64,000 nt of DNA from Uloborus plumipes (taxonomy: Eukaryota; Arthropoda; Arachnida; Araneae; Uloboridae), in the NCBI GenBank assembly GCA_038373865.1, contig JAXGGA010002182.1:62001-126000 (forward strand). Direction: 5' to 3'. Numbering within the stretch: position 1 is the first letter of the stretch; every line of letters starts with the position of its first letter. The position numbers and the translations under genes are program-made. The notes below the pieces were generated by a model, which saw nothing but the letters and a program-made list of their open reading frames with translations, was not told where the DNA came from and ran no database searches. Below are positions 46,171-55,148 of the stretch, piece by piece.

Positions 46171-47823
46171 CTCAAAACTCGCGGTCGCCAGTTGCCAAAT
46201 GCGACCATTTTCACATTTTGGCGACCATTATTTCCATTAAAGTCGCCAATCTGGCTACCATTTGCCAATTCATAACCTCTTTCCCAACCCACAATCTTGA
46301 CATGTCCTAACTGTTAAAAAACGATCGGAAAAGTTTTCCGATGCTATTCCCGCTTTCACTGCGCCATTTCTTTCGATCGCGTAGCCGATAGCATCACCCA
46401 CATTGCTCTTCACGACGTGGCATTACGTCATTGATACACTACGAATGTATTGGCCAATCAGGGTTTAGAATTTTTAACTTGCCCAATGATTGGCTTCAAA
46501 CAAGCCAATATACTCCCAGGAAGCTTTCGAATAACTGACTACAAAATCGAATTGCATCCGCTTCCGTAACACTCACTCATTCCTGTCTAATGTGCCATTC
46601 TACAGAATATACATTAATAACTTTATATAGACGATTATTTTCAACCTTTCTTATTTATTTATTAATTTTTGCCCAGGACTTGTACGCTCGTCGCTTAACT
46701 ACACCTATTCGAAAATCTCTATACAGTTCCATCCAAGTTAATTCAGGCGAACACCATTCTCCAAATTGAGTGATTGTATCCTAAGGTTACAAATACCAAA
46801 GATATGTTTCATGAGCATTTAAATACATTTTTTTTTTCAATTTGTACTTTGTTATTTCCACTATGGCATACACGTAAATTTCGGAAATTAAAGATGCTCA
46901 CATACTCACAACTTGACCATTTTTTTTTTTTAATTTCTGTAAATTTATTTTAACTTAGTAAATGTAACAGTTGAAATAATTAGTAAAAAAATAATTATTA
47001 GTATTAAATGATTTTAAAGCACAAAAACAAACCTGGATACAGGGTTATAGTTTATAATGATTTTTACGTAAAGTATCAAACTGTTTTGCAAAATTTTGAA
47101 ATGCTCCTCAAATTCATCACAAATGCTCCTTAAATTATTTCTCTAAGTTTGGCTGTTGCCCACAAAAAACCAGCTATGGGATAGGGGAGGAAGAAGAAAA
47201 GAAGATATTGTTAACATTTTGAAAAGGGATTTCATCCCAAGAGTCTGAAGTTATGAAGGCAAAAAGATGTGTTTCCTTATTAGACAATTTTTTTTACAAC
47301 TAAAATGAATTCCAATGAAAGAGACAAAAGAAACTTTGCAAACTCTATTGTAGATTTAAAGAAATAGACATTTCTTATTATAATTTAAATAATACTGTCA
47401 ATATGTAGTGGAAGAATTCCTGAAATTCTGGATTCAGTAGAAGACAAGATTTTGCTGAAAAATCTTTCATCTGCGCATAGTAATACAAAATACAAATACA
47501 GAAGATGACGTGATGACGACCAGCTACAGGCTCTAGGCCCAACTAGGCTGGTCCTATGTATGATGTATTATTATTCTTTTTAATTTATCCACTTTTATCT
47601 TGATGTTTTATTTGATTACAATTACTCATGTCTTTCTCTATACGTTTGTATAGAATAGTTCCTTTGTCCTTATCTATTTTCTACGAATACATTGTTCAAA
47701 AATTTAATTCTTTTTTTTTTTTAATGCAATTTTTTTTTTTAGCTACCATTTTTTTGAAATTTGGCTACAATTTTCTGGGGGTTTAGTCGCCATTGACTAC
47801 CAATTAAGAATTTGAGTTTTGAG
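46171..47823. repeat. Inverted-repeat element bordered by G-tracts (CTCAAAACTC ends, CGCCA motifs)
   Basis: Left CTCAAAACTCGCGGTCGCCA; right, read inward, CTCAAAACTCAAATTCTTAA then TGGTAGTCAATGGCGAC. GTCGCCA/TGGCGAC and GGCTACCATTT units recur inside both ends. G-runs stand just outside on both sides (46151-46163 and 47829-47842). It contains a SINE 3' fragment. Target duplication not resolved. Non-coding. Confidence 0.45.
47484..47568 (+). repeat. SINE 3'-domain fragment, plus strand
   Basis: AATACAAAATACAAATACAG is followed by CGACCAGCTACAGGCTCTAG and GCCCAACTAGGCTGGTCCTA. This matches the 3' half of the tRNA-derived SINE that lies on the minus strand at 59530-59806. The tRNA head is absent here. 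Confidence 0.65.
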
Positions 47824-48837
47824 GTATAGGGGGGGGGGGGGGCATTTCTAAAAAGTGATGGGATAGGAGAAATCTGTAGTCATATTTGGATTCAGGAGAT
47901 CCTTTTGCATAAATGTAAGCAGGATTGGCGACAGGAGAATGTTTTGCACACTATAATTAATTTGTTCAAACTTTAAATTTATATAAATAATTATTATTTT
48001 TGAGTACTATGCGGGAGACCTTAACATTGCAAAAAAGTAAAAGTTTTTCTCATGAGTGACATTGTTTGTATCGATCAACTTAAAAATTAAAAAACAAAAA
48101 ACAAAAGAAAAATTTAGTTTAAAAAAAAATCTAGAAAAAAATGCACTTTTAAAGAAAATCATAAACTTTAGGTCATTTTTATGATGTGTGCGGCACACAC
48201 ATCACAAAAACAACATTTTACAAACTTAAAATGTTGAATTTAAAAAAGTTTTTACAATAGACATCAGCGTTCAGATCGGAAACTTCATAAAATAAAATAC
48301 ATAACCTCATATTAATATAAGAATGAGCAAAAAAGAATAAAAAAATATTTACTTATTCAAAGAAACTAATAGATTTTTCAAAATATTCTTCAATCATTTT
48401 AAAGCTACAGGATTGGCGATTTAAATGCTCGCCAAGTGTGGAGTTCATGATTATGTCCAAAACATTCGGAGTTTTTTTTAATTAAAAATGCTTTTTATAA
48501 TTCCAGACGAACTGACTTAAAGTCCAACACAAGTACAGACTTGAAAAAAAAATTTCTACAAAAATATACAAAGAAAATACAACTGCTGTCTCATTTAATG
48601 ACACCAAAAGTAGCCCTATTCTAGTAAAGCAATTTATATATAAATAGAATTTATCCAAAGTAAAAACATATCAAAAATTGTTCTCATTGGAAAAGTAGCT
48701 TTCCTTTCTTTGACAAGTTTCGAATTATACTCATATGCACGGCAGTAGAACAATAATGTCACAGAAACACATACTGACTCCGAGCGCTTCTTCAGAGATC
48801 GCCTAGGAGCGACATGACAAATATCTTGGACCCTCTC

Positions 48838-49385
48838 AGGGTTGCCTAAGCTCAATGGCGCAAATTCCACCCCCCCCCCAAAAAAAAAAAAATTTTCACA
48901 ACCCCCTTGTGCTTTTTATTTTATTTTTTACCTTTTGTTTTTATGATTTTTTAAAATATTATTTATTTGTTTTTTTAATACTATTTATTTATTTTTTTAA
49001 TATTACTTATTTATTTTTAATGTCATTTATTTATTTATTAAAACTATAACTATTATATGTTTTATACATTATTACTTTTTTAAAAGCTGGAATTATGCGC
49101 AGAATAGAATTGCTTTTTTTCCCTTCCAGACATTTCAATCACATACACATACTCACACACAACAAATAAATAAATAAATAAATAATAATAAACAAATTAA
49201 AGAAATAATTTAAATTGAAAAAATAAATTAATGAAATTTTTATTTGAAAAAAATCAGTAAGTAATTTAAATTAAAAAATAAATTGATAAATAATTTAAAT
49301 AAGCAAATAAATTAGTTTTAAAAAATCCCCCCCAAAAATTTTGATGGTGCAACTTGCGCCATAATCCCCCCTGTGGGTACCCCTG
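48838..49385. mobile_element. hAT-like MITE with C-tracts and low-complexity core
   Basis: Left CAGGGTTGCCTAAGCTCAAT then GGCGCAAATTCCACCCCCC; right, read inward, CAGGGGTACCCACAGGGGGG then ATTATGGCGCAAGTTGCACC. ATGGCGCAA is shared by the two ends in inverted form. The interior is mostly TTTATTTA/AAATAAAT low-complexity sequence (48910-49330). No clear 8-bp duplication. Confidence 0.45.
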
Positions 49386-50600
49386 GCTCTACATACACGC
49401 TTATTATACATCAATGGATTGACTTATGCGCAAGTAATTACTTCAATAATACAAGAAAAGTACCTCATTCATTGCAAGCTGTAATGTCAAGAAAGATCGA
49501 TCAAATTGGCAAATAGTACCGAGTATAGTGATTAGTGATAATTCACAGAAAATTCTTTTTTTTATACAACATTATGTATAAGTTAGTAAAAAAGCCTACT
49601 GATCTTTCGTACCAGTCAATACGAACATGTACTGGTCCGCTTTAAATGTAATACTAAACATTGTTTGTACTTAAAATCATTTACTTTATGATTACTTTCA
49701 TTTTAAATAGAACTTTCACTTGTCACTCATTGATTTAACAGCAAAAAAAAAAAAAACACTAAATTTCAACACATATATATTTAAATGTAAAATTACTGCA
49801 ACTTCAAATACAGCTCAAAACAGTAAAACATTAATATCAAACAATAATGACAACAAAATAAGCAAAGATTAAAACATTTTTCTACTGATAAGGAATTGCT
49901 TTAATCTTTCAAAATGTACATTTCTATATGTATACAATTACTTTTTAGAATTAGTATTTTTGCTTCTACTATTAACTTCATTTTTCTGCTTCTATGTGGA
50001 TGTGCATAAGGCATCAAAACTTTTAATATATGCAGCATCTAAATAGATTCTCATTAAGTAAGCCCATGCTGAGGTTCTTAGCTTGCTACTCCAGTCATTT
50101 TTTAACTTCTCTTAAGACTCTGAAACCTCTCTCAGCTTCATCTGCAGTGCATGGTATCATGTGGAGAATGCGATTTTTGGCGGCTAGTGCTCCTGTGGGC
50201 CACTGATTTTTTTTCTGGTGGTTCGAGACGAGTTTCACTGGTCTGGAACCAGTGGACCAGCAGTAATTTTAACCCTGTATATTTTATCTTAGTATGATTG
50301 ATGACAGGACCCAGAGCAGAATACTTTGTGATGTTCTGCAACGTAAAATCATTTGACCAAAATTGTTCTGCAAGTACTTCAAGGGTACTCCTTCGATATC
50401 TCCCCCCTTGGCGATATTTGAAAAACATTCGCCAATGGTAACCTTGATACAATGATGACGTTATATCATGATTTGGGATAAGCTATGGTGCTGGCAACCC
50501 TAAAACCACGTCATTTTCCCTTGTTTGTAATGTCGGATAAGAAATTCGAAGTTCGGAGTGTTCCTTTTTTTTCCCGCACTGCATTCGAAGAAAAAACGAA
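49386..50600. other. No gene seen
   Basis: AT-rich. The open frame at 50138-50452 (minus) has no recognised domain. A GGCAACCCTA (50490-50499) looks like a lone hAT terminus. Confidence 0.4.
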
Positions 50601-50639
50601 AAACTGTTTTCTAAAAAATTATTTTGATTAGTGTGTGTC

Positions 50640-50896
50640 AGTATTGGCGCCTAAGAAAATGTGAGTGTTAAGTGAATGGGGGGTGTTAACGACCATTAGA
50701 AAGCCCGCCATTCTTTTGAGTGCTGGATTAGCAGTATTTTCGATGTTTGCTGCAAGAAGTGAAATCTTTGTGCTTTGCAAATAGAAAGAAACTATTTAGT
50801 GTTGTGTGTACAAACAGCGATATTAACTGCTTGCTCAGTATGAGTCTTAATTAGCAGTTGTCAGCTGTGTATCGGCGGATTCTACACAATACGAAG
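50640..50896 (+). other. Candidate 5' non-coding exon of the 702-residue gene
   Basis: A less AT-rich stretch ends in a good splice donor (ACGAAG|GTGAGT, exon end 50896). A matching acceptor (TTTTCTTACAG) ends at 51208. By position it could be an upstream untranslated exon for the gene at 51769. The 5' boundary is arbitrary. Inference only. Confidence 0.3.
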
Positions 50897-51208
50897 GTGA
50901 GTTCATATTGGCTATTTTGTTCAAAAATTGATAACATGAACTATTGAGGTGTATTTGTACTTAAATATTGCAAATTGAACGAAACCCCGTATTTTATGCT
51001 ACTTATTTATTTCTTTAGCAAAATATGTAAACATAATTTTGTGTTTAATGCATTTTTATGGTGTTTTTATTTTATAAAAGAATTATTTTACGTACCGAAT
51101 AACAGAAAACAAGCCACCTCTGGTATTTTTGAAAAATATGAAGCTTCATTTTGGCTAATTCCATGTAACTATATACCAAAAGTGAATTTTTAAAACATTT
51201 TCTTACAG

Positions 51209-51375
51209 AGTTCATTTTATGATATATGTTGTAAGGATATCTGAAATTATTAAATTTTGTATTTTACAAAAATTTTGAAGTTATTTAGTGGCAACACTAT
51301 TGATTCAAAATGGCTGCTGTGTTTTCTGGAAGAAGTTGCTGATTTTTGATCAATTTTGAATAGCTGATACAAAAG
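51209..51375 (+). other. Candidate 5' leader exon with a short upstream reading frame
   Basis: Bounded by an acceptor (TTTTCTTACAG, ending 51208) and a strong donor (AAAAG|GTAAGA, exon end 51375). It contains a short upstream frame (ATGGCTGCTGTG at about 51309, stopping after 10 codons) that could damp translation of the main frame. The following intron would end exactly before the main ATG. Confidence 0.4.
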
Positions 51376-51509
51376 GTAAGATAATATTTTGAGATTTTTG
51401 AGCATGAATTATTGAAATACAGTATCTATGCTGTTATAAAATCATTTTTCAAAAGATTATTTTAATTTAATCATGATTTAACATGCATGTGAAATTACAC
51501 CTTTTCCTT

Positions 51510-51523
51510 GTAGTGTAAGTCAC
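51510..51523 (+). repeat. 14-mer GTAGTGTAAGTCAC, copy 1
   Basis: Exact copy, 245 bp upstream of the ATG, inside the candidate intron. Same orientation as the gene. Confidence 0.95.
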
Positions 51524-51675
51524 AAAAAAAATACAAAAGTTTGCCTGAAATTTGTAAATTAAATTAGATTTTCAAAATTTTTAATAATCTCTTTCTCTAT
51601 ACTACCCTCCTTATAACCACAAGTTTAAATTTTATGTAATTAATATTTTCCTTGAATTTTAACCATTTTAGTTTT

Positions 51676-51706
51676 GTAGTGTAAGTCACATTGTAGTGTA
51701 AGTCAC
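51676..51706 (+). repeat. 14-mer GTAGTGTAAGTCAC, copies 2 and 3 (close pair)
   Basis: Two exact copies at 51676-51689 and 51693-51706, 17 bp start to start, ending 62 bp before the ATG. Confidence 0.95.
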
Positions 51707-51768
51707 TGCCACTTCCAAGTAATTTGCCACCAAAAAGCAACTGATGTTTTCTCAATTTTTTTCTGTAG

Positions 51769-53877
51769 ATGGCAAAAACTGCAGCTGAAAGAAAAAGAGA
51801 ACAAAGAGAAAGATTAAAAGCAAGTGGAAAATTTCAAGCTTTTAAAGATAATGAATCAAAAAATCAAAAGAATCGGCGCAAAGAAAAGAAGAAAACAATG
51901 ACTATTGAAGAAAAAGAATTTGAAAAAGCGAAGAAAAGAGAAGAAATAAGGAAATATAGGTCAAAGAAAGCTTTTAAAGCTGTTACCAATAAAGCTAGTA
52001 AGTCATTTAACCCAAATTTAGATTCTCCTAGAAAAGCATTTAAAAGTCCAAGTTCCTTTGGAAAAGCCATTGCTAAAGTGAAGAGAAGCCTGCCACGAAG
52101 TCCAAATAAAAGCAAAGCTCTTATAAAAAAACTAGCTCACCAGTTGGTACCAAATATTTTATCATCACCACCTCCTCAACAATCAAGAGTCACAAAAATC
52201 AGTGAGGAAATAAAAGTGCAAGTGAAATTATTTTTCGAAAAAGATAGTATATCATATCAGGCACCTGGAGTAAAAGATTTTGTAACCATCAGAGATAGAG
52301 AAGGCAAGAAAGCAAAAGTACAGAAAAGATATCTCTTTATGACTTTAGGAGAAACATATGCAAGTTTCAAAAATGAAAATGTTGATGTCAACATTGGCAT
52401 ATCAAAATTTTGTGAATTGCGGCCAATTCATGTTTGCTTACGCAATGAAACACCCCCCAACTTATGCTTATGTATCTACCATGAGAACATTAGATTACTT
52501 TTAGAGGCGATAAGTTTTTTCCCAAGTCACACTGCTGAATTCATAAAATTGATCATTTGTGATAGCAGTTGTGAAGACTGTTTCTATCAAAATTGTGTTC
52601 ACTGTGGGAACTTAAAAAATTTGCACAGTATTACTCAAGATTTAGCTGAAGAAGATCTAGAAGAGGAGATCAAGTATTTCCAATGGATCACCGATGAGAC
52701 CAAAGCAGTCTCAAGACAAAGTATATCATCAACACTGGAAGAAGCAATTGAAAAGTTAGAAAAAAAGTTGCCACAGTTCCTGCAGCATGTTTTCATCAAA
52801 CGTCAACAAGAAACCTTTTTTTCCAATCTGAAAGAAGATATCCCACGAAACACTTTAGTGTTGCATTTTGATTTTAGTGAAAATTATAACTTTTGTTTTC
52901 AAGATGAAGTTCAATCAGCGCATTGGGTTTCAAAATCTTGCACTGTTTACACCGCAATGGCTTACTTTCTTGATGCAGGAGAACGTAAAGCGGTACCTAT
53001 AGTAGTAGTCTCGGACTATTTACATCATGATAAATATGCAGTAGCGACGTTTAATGAAACCATAATTAAAACAATTAAAGCTAATCACCCTGAGCTACAA
53101 ATTACAAAGCTTATCTATCAGTCAGATGGAACGGGTCAGCATTTTAAACAAAAATATTCAATTTGTTTAGCAATGCTGCAACCTGAAGAAGTAGAGTGGC
53201 ATTTTTCTGCCACTAGCCATGGGAAAGGTCCCATAGATGGAGTGGGTGGTACAGTGAAACGCAGGGTTAAAGAAGCAACACTTTCCCGAAAAATTGACCC
53301 TCATTCTGCTGAAGAATTTTTTCAGTGCGCCAAAACTATATGTAAAAATGTAACTGTACTCCACGTTACAGAGCAATCTGTGATAAAAGAAAAAGATAGA
53401 CTCGATAAATTATGCTCCCCATCAGGGAAAGAAATTTTCCCAATTCGTGAAACACGAAAGTTGCATTGTTTCATAAAAATTCAAGATTATGAAGTAAAAG
53501 TAGCTAACGTTTCACTAAACCCAAAATGTTTTGGCAAAATTAATCTAATAAATGGCACTGTTGAAGAGTTTGCTGAAAACCTCGATGATTCTAAAAGCTT
53601 TGACATGGGATTCAATGCCGGTGGTTGGGTTTTAGTCCCATTTGCGGGGAAAAGAATTGTGAAGCATTTTGCTGCACAAATTGTCAAGAAAGAAAGAACA
53701 GCAATTACAGTAAAATGTCTACAATTTAAAGGAAGTTATTTCATTTGGCCTGAAAAGGAAGACGTTTCAGATATTGATTTGGATCAAGAGATAATTAACT
53801 TACCTGAACCTGACTTTGATCGTCGTTTTCATTATACTTTTCCAAATTTTGATTTTTTAAAATATGTAATGGGTTAA
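51769..53877 (+). CDS. Intact 702-residue protein of an uncharacterised, probably transposase-derived animal family
   Basis: The only long intact reading frame here. Residues 1-130 are strongly basic (AERKREQRERLKASGKFQ, KNRRKEKKKTMT): likely nuclear, DNA-binding, partly coiled coil. Residues 145-230 (FFEKDSISYQAPGVKDFV, KRYLFMTLGETYASF) lead to a probable zinc module: C233, C235, H238, C264, C268, C271, C276, C279. Then comes a core with HFDFSENYN (D368), DEVQSAHW, YQSDGTGQHFKQKY (D453) and SATSHGKGPIDGVGGTVKRR (D490), arranged as in an RNase H-like DDE/D nuclease. I recall this arrangement from many unnamed arthropod and cnidarian proteins; no function is known to me. The catalytic reading is inference. 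The start is supported by a splice acceptor just before the ATG, and identical 14-mers flank both sides. It could be a young transposon or a domesticated gene. Confidence 0.85.
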   Translation: MAKTAAERKREQRERLKASGKFQAFKDNESKNQKNRRKEKKKTMTIEEKEFEKAKKREEIRKYRSKKAFKAVTNKASKSFNPNLDSPRKAFKSPSSFGKAIAKVKRSLPRSPNKSKALIKKLAHQLVPNILSSPPPQQSRVTKISEEIKVQVKLFFEKDSISYQAPGVKDFVTIRDREGKKAKVQKRYLFMTLGETYASFKNENVDVNIGISKFCELRPIHVCLRNETPPNLCLCIYHENIRLLLEAISFFPSHTAEFIKLIICDSSCEDCFYQNCVHCGNLKNLHSITQDLAEEDLEEEIKYFQWITDETKAVSRQSISSTLEEAIEKLEKKLPQFLQHVFIKRQQETFFSNLKEDIPRNTLVLHFDFSENYNFCFQDEVQSAHWVSKSCTVYTAMAYFLDAGERKAVPIVVVSDYLHHDKYAVATFNETIIKTIKANHPELQITKLIYQSDGTGQHFKQKYSICLAMLQPEEVEWHFSATSHGKGPIDGVGGTVKRRVKEATLSRKIDPHSAEEFFQCAKTICKNVTVLHVTEQSVIKEKDRLDKLCSPSGKEIFPIRETRKLHCFIKIQDYEVKVANVSLNPKCFGKINLINGTVEEFAENLDDSKSFDMGFNAGGWVLVPFAGKRIVKHFAAQIVKKERTAITVKCLQFKGSYFIWPEKEDVSDIDLDQEIINLPEPDFDRRFHYTFPNFDFLKYVMG

Positions 53878-53979
53878 TTTCAGTTTGTTTTTCATTATAA
53901 TTCTCCAAATTCTTTTTTTTAAATATGTGATGGGTAAATTAAAGTTTGTTTCACATTTAACTGTGCATTTTATGTTGAT

Positions 53980-54016
53980 GTAGTGTAAGTCACATTACAG
54001 TTGTAGTGTAAGTCAC
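53980..54016 (+). repeat. 14-mer GTAGTGTAAGTCAC, copies 4 and 5 (close pair)
   Basis: Two exact copies at 53980-53993 and 54003-54016, 23 bp start to start, beginning 102 bp after the stop codon. Mirrors the upstream close pair but in direct orientation. Confidence 0.95.
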
Positions 54017-54167
54017 ACAGAAAAATATTCATTAAAAAAAAATCACACAATTTAGAATCTTTTTGCTTTCACCTGTTGATATTCAAAAACCTTAGTTTTA
54101 GACTGCATTAATGGAATTTTGTTTAGACAAAGTATGAGGAAGAAAATTTAAGTTAAAATGATCACCT

Positions 54168-54173
54168 AATAAA
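54168..54173 (+). terminator. Possible polyadenylation signal AATAAA
   Basis: AATAAA about 290 bp after the stop codon of the 702-residue gene, 14 bp before 14-mer copy 6. A plausible but unproven mRNA 3' end. Confidence 0.3.
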
Positions 54174-54186
54174 GACTTCCTTCCAG

Positions 54187-54200
54187 GTAGTGTAAGTCAC
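54187..54200 (+). repeat. 14-mer GTAGTGTAAGTCAC, copy 6
   Basis: Exact copy, same orientation, 310 bp after the stop codon. Confidence 0.95.
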
Positions 54201-54366
54201 ACCATATCAATTTTATTTGTAAATATTAAAGTACAATATATGAACAAATTTTATACACTGCTAAAAATAGTACCTGTCTCTAGTATGCCAAAGACATACA
54301 TAATATTTTAAAAATTGTTAAATTTTGTTTTTTATCAACCTTACAGTAGATGAAAAATTTTCAAAT

Positions 54367-54380
54367 GTAGTGTAAGTCAC
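54367..54380 (+). repeat. 14-mer GTAGTGTAAGTCAC, copy 7
   Basis: Exact copy, same orientation, 490 bp after the stop codon; the last one seen. Confidence 0.95.
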
Positions 54381-55033
54381 GCATGGAATTAGCCTTTTAT
54401 GTTTAATATTATTAGCACTTTTAAAGCATTTATGATAGAAAAATAATTTATAGTATTTTTGTGTTGGTATTTTTGCGACGTACTTAGACGTTTTTACTAT
54501 TCATATATTTGAGGAACTTTTTAAATTGTTTTGACTACGACAAAACTTTTAGTGTGGTATATGTGGTATATGAAAAGTTTTTGATTTTGCTGTTGGTTAA
54601 TTATTATGTACTTATGTTACTATAGAAATAAGGAATCTTTGTTACTTTAAAAAACAAAGTTTTATTCTGCTGGAAATATATACAGATTATAATATTATTG
54701 CAGCGCTTATTCGCTATATTTCTTGCAAGTGTAGTACGTTGTTTTATTATGTCCCTTAGATATTATAGGTATAATAAGGCACATAATCTTTAGTTTTAGT
54801 AATATTTGCTTGTGTAAAAAATGTTTTTGGTCATTTTGAAGCGTATATTCGCAATAACTTTTGCAGTACATACTGCTTTGTATAAATTTTTGCTGTGGTC
54901 ATTTTTGTGCTCATGTGAAAAATCACTTATTACAAAAGCGTTTTTATTCTTCATTTATTGGAATTTGAAGCTCTTTGATATTTTCTTTTTGACTATGATA
55001 GTGTTAGCTTTTGATTTTGTATGTGAATCTTAA
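54381..55033. other. No gene seen
   Basis: AT-rich downstream flank of the 702-residue gene. The open frame at 54821-55033 has no recognisable domain. Confidence 0.4.
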
Positions 55034-55133
55034 TTTTCCTGTTGGTGCCAAAAGGGCATCGCTAAGAAAGGTGTACGATGTTTTCTGTCGCACATCAGTC
55101 TTGGCGATGCTCTTTTGGTGCCAACAGGAAAAA
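55034..55133. repeat. Strong hairpin, 34-bp arms and 32-bp loop
   Basis: The left arm starts TTTTCCTGTTGGTGCCAAAA (55034) and continues GGGCATCGCTAAGA; the right arm (55100-55133) is its reverse complement with two changes. A further TCGCCAAGA (55134-55142) inverts the TCTTGGCGA of the right arm. It could be a small foldback MITE, or an end structure of the unit carrying the 702-residue gene. Confidence 0.85.
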
Positions 55134-55148
55134 GTCGCCAAGAGGGGG

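Larger units (their letters stand above)
51376..51768 (+). other. Candidate 393-bp intron immediately before the ATG
   Basis: Donor GTAAGA at 51376 and acceptor CAATTTTTTTCTGTAG ending at 51768, directly followed by ATG at 51769. It carries three of the seven 14-mers. If spliced, the coding exon begins exactly at the start codon, which supports this start. Confidence 0.45.

Noticed and set aside
46056..46292. 78-codon frame on the minus strand as a protein
   Set aside because: It reads through a G-homopolymer (proline run) and the CTCAAAACTC repeat end. Chance.
50138..50452. 104-codon frame on the minus strand upstream of the 702-residue gene
   Set aside because: No recognisable domain and composition like surrounding non-coding sequence. 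Nothing supports translation.
48838..50499. CAGGGTTGCC (48838) and GGCAACCCTA (50490-50499) as ends of one 1.66 kb hAT
   Set aside because: Flanking octamers do not match and a nearer partner (49385) shares more inner sequence. Left as a lone terminus.
51510..54380. The 14-mer repeats as a CRISPR-like array
   Set aside because: Repeats are too short and spacing is irregular (17 bp to over 2 kb), and the genome is eukaryotic.
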